From NCBI GenBank assembly GCA_004764695.1, contig SMSO01000014.1, forward strand, positions 6,562,029 through 6,626,028: 64,000 nucleotides of DNA, read 5' to 3'. This DNA is from Schizochytrium sp. TIO01. Lineage: Eukaryota; Sar; Bigyra; Thraustochytrida; Thraustochytriidae. This document shows positions 10,801 through 19,888 of the stretch, in pieces. A program made the translations under genes and the position numbers. Below the pieces are notes generated by a model. It was given only the letters and a program-made list of their open reading frames with translations. It had not been told where the DNA came from and searched no databases. Within the stretch, counting starts at the first letter, position 1, and the number at the start of each line of letters is the position of its first letter.

Positions 10801-12276
10801 CTAGCCTGAAGCAGAAACTTCAAATGGTAGATTCCAGTCGCGGACTAGTTTCCGCAGATGGCGTATCTGACTTGGGGTCAAGCGCATTGCAATATCTACA
10901 TCATTACTTGATGTACGCGGCACTATTGTTCGAAATGCGCACATCGTAATGCCCGTTCCAGTAAGGAGCTGAGAAGGGTTTTCGCCACTTCCAAAATCCA
11001 TGCCATCAAACCAGTCAAACTTGCACCACGAATTTGCAAGCTGCATATAAGGTTCATCTAGAAAAACCGGAGGAATAAGTTTTGTGCGGCACGAGTCCAA
11101 AACACCGGGTGTGTTTTGCGCTGAGTTATACCATGTATGATATTGCAGAAGCTTTTCTTTCTCGTCAAGTTTTTCTCGAAAACTGTTATGGAAGGACATA
11201 GCGGTCTGCGCAATTCTTTGAAGCGGATTAGTGAAAATTGTCCCGGCATCCGTGTCTGCAACCACAAAAACATTACTGTTGCCAATGTAGTCCTTCGGGA
11301 AAGCATCAATGTTTTGCTGACGTAGATCAAGATTAATTGCAACACGAACCCTCGTGTCTTTTGGTGCACCTCGAAGTTCGTAATCTAGCACAATGAATGC
11401 CGCTTGGATTGCCTCAAATGACGAAATCCACTCCTTCGCAGGAAGGTGCCTTTGCAAAGAGGCCTTAAACGCGGCAACATTCTGAACTCTGACCTCACAA
11501 GGTGATGCAAACACTTGACTAGAGATTGCTCTCGGCATTGCTAAAAAATTCCCAAGGCGAGATCGTGTAAGGACATCTGGTAGCTTCTTTAGTAAATCAT
11601 CCTTTGTGCATTCGGTTGCATCAGGCACAACGAAACGAGGTGGAGACGTTAAAGATGCCACCTTCCCACTGCACCCCGCTGACCACAATCGAAGTAGCAT
11701 TGCCATAGATGCTCCATCTGCAAGGCCATGATTTACCCTGATCGAAAGGACAGAGCGATTGGACGCCGGGAACAATGTGAGTCGCGCGAGAATCAGCGGA
11801 TGATCCGGCTTGAGCGGTGTCACAAACCCTGACCCAAGCGCAATACCGCATTTTTCCAGCTCTTTAGAGGTGACTGAGTTATCCCATATCCATTCAGTAC
11901 TCTTGGTAATAATGGTGAGTGGTACAGTACCTCCAAAGTCTTGAATTTTGCCATCCCGAATGCGACCAGAGAGCGCAGGAAAAGCAAAAAGAGCGCGAGA
12001 AAGCCCTAGAGAAACCTTGTCTTTGTCAAGTACAATATCGAAAACCCACGTTACAGAAGAAAAGGCCTCTTTGAGCGAGATATCACAGCCGCTGAGAGGC
12101 ACGGGTGACGTCAAGCTATCTGAAAGCGTCTGCTCGGGAGCCACGTTGAAATACTCAAGCTGCAGAGGGTCTGGCTTTTTCTTACGAAGTCTCCATATTA
12201 ATCCTAGAGTAATGGCGGATATTGTTGCGCAGACCAGCCCTTGTTGAAGAGATGTCAGCATTACTGCAAAAGGCAT
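10801..12276 (-). CDS. BAHD/HxxxD-type acyltransferase with N-terminal membrane anchor
   Basis: 491 aa from ATG 12276; M6 is a possible alternative start. Two family signatures are present: HGLADG (H183...D187 of the HxxxD catalytic motif, placed after SIRVN as in the family) and DFGSG near residue 433 (the structural DFGWG motif). Size and spacing fit PF02458 transferases, which move an acyl group from an acyl-CoA to a hydroxyl or amine of a small molecule. Residues about 8-28 are hydrophobic and followed by RLRKKK, giving a predicted membrane anchor with the enzyme facing the cytosol; plant BAHD enzymes are usually soluble, so this is unusual. Acceptor and donor cannot be told from sequence. 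The gene lies between copies 2 and 3 of the CxGC family, which may be only coincidence. Confidence 0.85.
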   Translation of the reverse strand: MPFAVMLTSLQQGLVCATISAITLGLIWRLRKKKPDPLQLEYFNVAPEQTLSDSLTSPVPLSGCDISLKEAFSSVTWVFDIVLDKDKVSLGLSRALFAFPALSGRIRDGKIQDFGGTVPLTIITKSTEWIWDNSVTSKELEKCGIALGSGFVTPLKPDHPLILARLTLFPASNRSVLSIRVNHGLADGASMAMLLRLWSAGCSGKVASLTSPPRFVVPDATECTKDDLLKKLPDVLTRSRLGNFLAMPRAISSQVFASPCEVRVQNVAAFKASLQRHLPAKEWISSFEAIQAAFIVLDYELRGAPKDTRVRVAINLDLRQQNIDAFPKDYIGNSNVFVVADTDAGTIFTNPLQRIAQTAMSFHNSFREKLDEKEKLLQYHTWYNSAQNTPGVLDSCRTKLIPPVFLDEPYMQLANSWCKFDWFDGMDFGSGENPSQLLTGTGITMCAFRTIVPRTSSNDVDIAMRLTPSQIRHLRKLVRDWNLPFEVSASG

Positions 12277-13432
12277 GCACGCAGCTATTTGGGATCTGTG
12301 TTACTAAGTGGTGTCTGGTACAAGGTTGTCGAAAAGACTTTTTAGTCAGAGAGTTCCTATCGAATCGTTCTTGGAACGTTCCTATTGGATCCAAAATGGG
12401 CGGGCAGAAGAGAAGAAAATCTTGACTCTCTGCTCAGACTTTGAGACTTTGCTTGTTCAAGTAGCTAGATAGCCTCGTTTAAAGTAGCATACATCATAAC
12501 TTTGAGAAACCAAATATGCAAATTATAACTTGCATGGCTGATTCCGGATTCGTTCCAATTCCGATACCTCATTTCTGCTGTTCATCTTCAGTGTGATGTG
12601 GGAGTTCTCGCCCAATTGAAAGATGAAAAGGAGCAGCCTTTGACTAGAGAGACTGGTCTTAATCAGGATGGTCAAACTAGATGCTTCTAACATGTGATTT
12701 AAAAGAAAAAAAATCAGGGTAACTTGTTTTCAGATTGACAAGGTCGATTTTTATGAGAAATAAATACGCGAGACCACACTTGATCTCCGCAGATATGAAT
12801 CCTTTTTTGTTTCCCTATAGTAGGCACTATGTAGTTGTTGGATGTTAAATGCGAATAATAAGTGGACGACTTATGAAAACGCGAGGCTATCGGCAATCAT
12901 TGTTGTAAAAAAGAAAGAAATTATAGCATTATTGAGATGGTATGGCCATTTGAGGGAAGGAATGTAAATATGTTATGTATATAATCTTGTGTGGTCTGCA
13001 ATCCTTAGCAGCAATTGGTAAACTTCAACAAACTAGCTTTTAAATTGCGGTTGGATATTCACAGGTTTAGCGGGCCTTTGTTCCGGAGAGAAGATAAGAA
13101 GAAGTCCATCGGCAACGTTTAGGCAAGATGAGAATTTTCGAGATATATGCCGCAAAGAGATACAGAGCCAAGAATAATTCCGAGTACCCGTGGTATGACT
13201 AAAAGAAGAAATAGTATGATTCAGGTGCAATAAATGTTGTTGGCCTCTGCGGGTAGATGACCTATAAAGGCTTATCAATGGCGGCCATGCCTTTAGGATC
13301 AAAAATCACAAAGCCATGTAGGGTTGTTCTTGAGAACGTCTTGTGGTGGTCATAAGCATTTGGTTGGTTGCCAAACGAAGGGTTTCGGCACTGAGTGCCA
13401 TGCGCAAATTGTATCCTGAAGTACAAAGTTAT
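12277..13432. other. Intergenic DNA between acyltransferase and copy 3
   Basis: AT-rich flanking DNA. Short open frames at 12714-12896 and 13033-13302 (minus strand) have no recognisable features. No repeat or RNA gene seen. Confidence 0.4.
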
Positions 13433-14458
13433 CTAGCGAAGGAATCGCTTTTCGAAGTCAATGTCAGGAACAAACTGAGGCGCCTCAAACCGGTGTACAT
13501 CCTTGATCTTAGGGGTGAAAAGCGGTTCACCGTTGAAAGCACGGCTTACGCTGAAGCGCATTGACAGCCTCTCCCAACGGCTTGGCTCACCACGCAGACG
13601 CCAAGTCTTGCCACCGCGGTCCTTAAAACCCCAGCGCTGCTGAAATTTGCTTTGGTGCTCGGTCACCTCCTTACGAAGCTCCTCTGCATGGTCTTCCTGA
13701 TAGCGTTGGTGTAAAACACTGATCTGTTCGTGGAGAACTTCGAAAGGAAGAACTCCACCTTGAGCTGCTAGCTCCTCGGTGGCTTGGAAGATATCCCGCA
13801 TTTCATCAACCCGGTACGCCGGTATACGAAGATACTCGGGGAGCCTAGTTTCGAGACCTTTCAATTTAGCAGAGGTGTCGTCAGGGTTGGCGACGGCAAC
13901 CATGGCAATAAGCTTTTCAGCTTCGTCGATGAGCTTCTCATCATCGACATCACTAGCATGCACATACAAGAAAGCAGCAGCTGCGATTTGCCTCTCCTCA
14001 AAAGTGAAGTCTTCAAGGTTGTCAACTTCAAGAAGGTGAAAAGGCGCACCAAAGCGCAATTCCTGAAGCATCTCATAAGTAGCTTCATCGGCAAGCATGT
14101 TGTAGATCCGTACCTCTTCAAAGGACTCATCGCTTTCACTAAAGTAGCACAAGAATGTACGCTTGATGCCAAAGGGCTCTAGGCGGTCGTTGAGGTCTTC
14201 AAGGTAGTGGCGGTACTCACCCTCAAGCGTGTACCATTCGGGTTTTTCCTCGATAAGGGCCCTACGAGCCTCCTGGTGTTCGCCACTCTTGCATCCAGCA
14301 CACAAGCTAGAACTTGTGATGAAAAACTGAAGACCTTCACGCATTTCATCATCTGAGACGTCCCTCAGTGCCTCAAGTTGGCTCAAGCGCACATCAACGA
14401 CCTCGTCTGCCAAAGACTTCATGAAGCCGCCATCGCTTGATCCGCTGGTGCTGGACAT
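13433..14458 (-). CDS. CxGC family protein, copy 3 (unknown function)
   Basis: 341 aa from ATG 14458 (MSSTSGSSDG). It has a longer N-terminus than copies 1 and 2, then the same order of motifs: MREGLQFFITSSSLCAGC (C53, C56), RTFLCYFSE, YEMLQELRFGAPFHL, EERQIAAAAFLY, and the C-terminal block WGFKDRGGKTWRLR...RWERLSMRFSVSR...GEPLFTPKIK...FVPDIDFEKRF. The middle region is more acidic than in the other two. Codon use is more GC-rich than in copies 1 and 2 (many GCC, AAG and GAG codons), which in this window goes with well-expressed genes such as the bL12m gene; this copy may be the ancestral or most expressed one (inference). Function unknown. Confidence 0.88.
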   Translation of the reverse strand: MSSTSGSSDGGFMKSLADEVVDVRLSQLEALRDVSDDEMREGLQFFITSSSLCAGCKSGEHQEARRALIEEKPEWYTLEGEYRHYLEDLNDRLEPFGIKRTFLCYFSESDESFEEVRIYNMLADEATYEMLQELRFGAPFHLLEVDNLEDFTFEERQIAAAAFLYVHASDVDDEKLIDEAEKLIAMVAVANPDDTSAKLKGLETRLPEYLRIPAYRVDEMRDIFQATEELAAQGGVLPFEVLHEQISVLHQRYQEDHAEELRKEVTEHQSKFQQRWGFKDRGGKTWRLRGEPSRWERLSMRFSVSRAFNGEPLFTPKIKDVHRFEAPQFVPDIDFEKRFLR

Positions 14459-15790
14459 GGTGTAGTCTATAAAGTTGTGTACTTAGAATGATGACGTTCA
14501 GAAGTTGGCCACGCCAGGCTCAGCTGTTTCTCGCCAGGATCCCAGCGAAAGGGTTTTGCTACGGCGCCAACCAAATAAACTCGAGCCGAGCGAGTGAACG
14601 ATCCTAGAGGGTAAGTCGATTAGGAAGTGATAGAGAGGGTGTGAGTGAGTGATTCAAAGAAAGAGATATCGCCGAGGGAGGGCTTCGGTCTACAATTCCA
14701 TGATTGCATGGTTCCACTTCTGGGCTTTTGTGAGATCGTTTTCTTTTGCTTTTTTCCTATTCAAATTAAACAATTTTATTTAATAATAATATTAATAACA
14801 ACAACAACAGCAACAACAGTAGTACAATAACATTTGTAATCGTAGTATTGTTAATTGAAAAAAATGTTTATGTAAAATATTATTTTCACATGGTCCTCAG
14901 AATTAGTAATACCTAAGTACTCTGCCTAGTTTAAACGTTTTATAAGAGCACCAGCATTAATTTTGCAGAAGAATATCATTATAGTGTGCGAAAGTAAACA
15001 CAAAGAGCTCTTCTTAGGTCACTACAGCAGAATTCTCCAGCAAAAGTGTTTTCCAGCTCTCATTATCCTTGTCAATCACCGAAGAAGACAGAACCTCATC
15101 GATCCCAACTACCGCGATATCTAAACAGTGGCAGCTTAGATGAGAGGCAGCCTTCTAATAAGATGCTGACTTCGGAGGAAAGAAAGTTCTTTCCTTTTTC
15201 TCTCTATTTGAAAACTTAAAATATGATTTCTAGGTAGGGCTGTGTCGTACATACCCGTCCTCTTTTCCTTTTCTCCTTTCTATTTTCTTTTTAAAAATTA
15301 TTTTAAAAAAAATAATATTCTTCCCGGCTTCCGAGTCATCGACCATCCTTCTCACATTAGAAGAATAAACATTTTTCTAAATGAAAAATAATAAAACTTG
15401 AAGTGGGCCAGTGAACTTTCCAATTTAATGAGACTCCCTCCGGCACGTGCAGAAAATATTATGAGGGTTAGCGGCAGAATTGGGCTCTTCTTCACAGACA
15501 GTTCTGACAACAGCAACTCTTCTATTGGAGTTCATTCTCAACTAGCATACCTAGTACGCCAATCGAGCGTCGTCCTTGGTACTGACTGCCTTCCTCCATC
15601 TTTAACGAGTGCTTCGTTCAAGTTTTGTTGCTGGTGATGTTAAACAATGATTCTAAACTAGGCAGGTGGAGACACGTGTTGACAATTAAAAGCACTAATT
15701 AGCCTCTAGGCACGCTATGGCATAGAGCCTAACTTCAACAACTTCGAACTGCAAGCAGATTGGAAAACAGTGAACTTTGAGAATCCACTA

Positions 15791-15815
15791 CCAAACCAAA
15801 CCAAACCAAACCAAA
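15791..15815 (+). repeat. (CCAAA)5 microsatellite
   Basis: Five perfect tandem copies of CCAAA in the gene-poor region. Read directly from sequence; no coding context. Confidence 0.9.
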
Positions 15816-16260
15816 GCCTGGCGTCAAAGACCTCCATGGTTGATGTCTTGGCACTGGTGCCTACCTGGCTCTAGAAACCAAATTTAACCAATGAAAATTG
15901 CATACGTACCTTCTGCTGATTTTTCTCGGGACCCGGCTGTAGCTGGGTAGCGATTTCAGATCGTAGAAGCGGAAACCTCTACACTGTCTACCAGCACAGC
16001 AAAGTTTTGGACTAAATTTAGTAGGTACTCGCGCATACAGATGATATTGAAAGCCATATCATGGCATGCAATAGATTGTGCCCTCTGCTGATGAGGGTTC
16101 ATTCGCATATCCTCCAGCGAGGGCATTACATCGAGTGGTAACAAACGCGCGCTTCCCAGGAGGCAGCTGGCAGGCTGAGTTATAGAAGGAGATGAAGCAT
16201 TTGAGCCCGCCAAGATTTTCGAGGTTTTCAATGGCTCCGCTCAAAAGCTGGAGAGTTAGA

Positions 16261-16380
16261 AGCTGAGCGAGCGAGTGATTGAGTGATTGAGTGATTGAGT
16301 GATTGAGTGAGTGAGTGAGTGTGTGAGTGATTGAGAGAGTGAGCGCGTGAGGAAGAGAACAAGCGAGCGAGCGAGCGAGC
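16261..16380 (+). repeat. Compound GAGTGATT / GAGT / GCGA microsatellite
   Basis: Four perfect copies of the octamer GAGTGATT at 16273-16304 are followed by GAGT tetramers, a degenerate stretch, and a GCGA array at about 16363-16380. A shorter GCGA run lies just before the octamers. This is an expansion of related 4-mers, not a CRISPR array: there are no spacers. Confidence 0.9.
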
Positions 16381-19300
16381 ATGCATCACGATGAACCACT
16401 GGCTGCCTTCGATACGTTTGGTAATCTTTGAGCTTTCGACTCCTATCAGCTATGTATGGTGAAGGCCGAAGTTAGGGATTGATGGTGTGCATTGGCAGCA
16501 GCATCGGCCTCAGAAACAGATTTAATTTCTTTTTCTTTTTTCTAATTTTTTCATTGCTTGTTTTTTTGTTTTTTCTTAATTAATTAATTAATTTAAAATA
16601 ATGATAATAAAATAGAGGTTCTGTATCTTCAATTGAAAGAAGACCCTTCAATCAAAGTGTGCCGCGGCTAGCCGCACAGCCAGTGCTTTTACTTCACACT
16701 ACACGATGAACATCTGCAGCGGATTTGGGAGATGGGTTATACAGGTGGATGCTACAGTGGCGCTTCAATACCATTCGATTCGATTCGTTGGAATTACTCT
16801 TTCTTTCCACATTTAAAAAAAAGAGGGGGAAAAAGCTTTCCAATTTTTGTTGGAACGCTTGTTGCACGACATTCCTTGCTGCATTTCAATGTCTTGAGTC
16901 TGCAAAGTTCTCTAGAAGCATTGTGCAGGTGATGAGAAAAACGATCGAGCTTTACGACAATGATTACTTGACCTGGTTCAATATGGCGGTGATTAATCTT
17001 CATCGAAGCACAAGATAGGAAAGCGCGGCACGTGCAGAAGAAAGCGTGGTCTGCTCTGACTATCAAGTGCGCACTAAGTGTGCGCCAAACTCACCGGCGC
17101 CTGACAAGTTCTACTCGAAGTTCAAGTCGGTGCTTGAGGTTCACCACCTCTCAAACTGATTTTCTGACTTTTTGATGAAATCTTAAAGAAAAAAGAAATT
17201 GGGTGAGTTTTATATCTTTAGTATCGCTGATTATTCAACCATATGTAAACTATTCATAGGCAAATACTTTGGTAAAGTGACGTAAGTAAATAGGATCTGA
17301 AAAAAACACCTCAAAGTATTCAAGTCTTAAAAACGAGTTGGTATTAATGCCAATGAAATGAATTATTGAGAATTGAGGCAGAATTGGATTGTTTGGGACG
17401 ATCAAGCTCGCTTGGTTGCTGGGAGAGTTGTAATGAGCTTCCTCTCTCCTTTTCGTCAAGAGGCAAGCTGAGGCTTTCGAGGAGCAGGGTTAAATGATTG
17501 GAAGTACCACGTCATCACTACCTTCTGTAGGCCGACTTGAATGTCTTCAAACTGATGTACAAAAGTGGGAATCTTGGATTTTTAGGATCTTTGCTCGATT
17601 TGCAAAGCATTGGTAGATTGAGAAAAAAACTGAGAGCGATTGAGCGCTATCCTTTAAAAACATTACTACCCATTCAGCAAAAACACCAATGATATACCGC
17701 ACTTTTTTTCGGATTACCTTAGATGCGCTGATGGCATGGATTAACCAGTACAAAGACTTAGAGGTTGCCTAGGTAAGTTTTCTCTAGGATGAGTCGCTTT
17801 GATGCTGCTACAAAATTGTTGATAATAAGCCAAGTGTTAGTACCCTAGCCTTTCAATTTTTTTAAAATATTTCTAAGAGAATCGAGGGTGTGCGCCACCG
17901 AGAAGAGAATGACATCAAGTACTAGTAATTGAGTTCTTGCGCTTTTGCCGGCCCGAATGCAAAGTTTGATCGAATAACCAGGCTTCAGAAAGGCGCTAAG
18001 TAAATACCTTTGGAGAAGTAGTAGTAGTAAGTGAATAAGATTGACCTCAGCCTGGCAGGTTATTATTTGGGGTGGCTGCGATTTCTGAGAGTGCTGACCG
18101 TTCGAGTGTACCTACTCTTCGCATGTTTCTCATACGGATCAGTATATCGTCGGAGATTGAGCGCCTGGCAAAGCTTCCACGCGCCTTTGAGTTTGTGTCT
18201 TCGAATTATTTTTGGAAAGTTTTGCATAGCAACGAACCTCAAGCCGTCACGTTGTCGTTCGGGTCCTTAGAATAAAGTCCCGTCCATACCAGACTATTTG
18301 CCGCTAGATCCCAGATACATCTACTACATAGTAGGAAGCAACCTTTGAAAGACCGTTGCAGCAGCTCAGAAGGGTATCATACTTTGAATAAGTAAAGATT
18401 TGGCAAAACTATTCCAAATACCTTGCTTGGCCTATTTACAACAGCAGCCAGATATTCTTATTTTCTTTATTTTTAGTTTTTAAAAAAAGGATCTCAACTG
18501 CCAAATCACTAGTAATTACTGTCAATGATTTCCAAGCGAATCACTGGTGGCGAAGAAAGTCTCTCCCTCGCTCAGCTGCCTCTGCATGATGCAACCTCAA
18601 CATGATGCAACCTCTAGCTACGCCATCCTTTCGTCGCAAACTAAGATATTTCTCAAGTACAACCTAAGGAGTTTACAATATTCTAATCGTTGTGCAAAAG
18701 GCCTACAAATCCAGACAATGCTTTTTGGTTGCCTTTCACATCCGTAAGGAGGGATTATTTTAACTTGAGTTTTTACCCAGGCTAACTCACTACCTCTGAC
18801 TAGTGCGAGTGTTTTCATATCATAAAAGAAGGGTGCCTCTGCTTTAGCTATCTGCCCATCCTGTGCTTTGAACACTGTTTTCGGAATTTTAAAGAGATGA
18901 GCAGACGAAACTTGCTTCGCAAATAGTATCAGTTGCCAGTGTATGAAATAAAAATAAGTAAACTCAAGCGAAATAAGGAATTCTATATCACTGCGCAATT
19001 CTCAGCGAGCTACTTCGAACAACTAGGTAGTACTGCAAAGTGAATTAGGCCTTCAACTTATTGGATGAACTCTACTCGAACCTAAGTCAAAACGTTCTTT
19101 TGATCTTTAGAACACTCTGACCAATGTTTTTATGAAGAACACTCATGTTTTAACTCATTTTGTATAAATAAAACAGGATTGATAGACTATTAGTGAAAGC
19201 ATGTGAAAGAGTGGTTCACGCGGTAGTAAGCAGGTAGGTAGGTACCATTTCACATGGGAAAGTGAAATGGAAAACCTGATTCAAAGCCACATGGTGGTGT

Positions 19301-19888
19301 GACTATGATCAAACGATTCACTCTTCACAAACTGTATATGAAATTGAATTTGTTGCCATTGATTGATTGAGACTCTTCAGGCCCTGGCATGAACGATCAC
19401 CAAGCCAATACAAGACCAGAAACAATCAGGTTTGCATTGCGCATGCAAAACAACACATGAATTTGTTTGATGGGGGGAAAGCAGACATATATTCCGAGCC
19501 TGTAAACTCGAGCAAGTGGCCGCTTTCTTCGAAAACAGTGACAAAGCCCCGTAGTGGTCCTTTCTAAAATCTTGGAAAACTATGGCAGGACATTTTTACT
19601 TTCTGGGCGCCAAGTCCTAGACGATAAATAAAACTAAGGAGCGCCCTTTCTTCTTACTCAAGTTATACAATATAATAGTATGGAACTAGTACCAAGACAC
19701 CTACGCCGTAAAGTTCGATGGGCCAGTTTCTTGCGAACTACTACTTTTACACGGTAAAACTAGTGAGCGTGCCGCACTCCCAGAATCCCAAACAAGCATA
19801 GAAGACGAACTGGCAATTGCTACAGCCGAGCTTGCCCACTATCTGAAACGCAGCGTTGTTTGACTCGGATCCAGGGCAGACCGACGCC

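Larger units (their letters stand above)
14459..19888. other. 5.4 kb gene-poor region
   Basis: The longest stretch without a supported gene. It is AT-rich with homopolymer tracts (for example near 14755-14830 and 15280-15320), two microsatellites listed separately, and CTAGTAGT / GGTAGGTAGGTACC words (18010, 19230, 19680). A 14-base direct repeat, CATGATGCAACCTC, occurs twice near 18585-18615. Open frames up to 126 codons exist (18618-18998, minus strand) but show no motif, and I do not call them. The right end holds the promoter of the gene at 19889. No tRNA, rRNA or transposon open frame was recognised. Confidence 0.45.

Noticed and set aside
16261-16380. Possible CRISPR-like array
   Set aside because: Units of 4 or 8 bases with no spacers; it is a microsatellite in a eukaryotic genome.
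18618-18998. 126-codon minus-strand frame in the gene-poor region
   Set aside because: No motif, no paralogue and AT-rich random-like composition.
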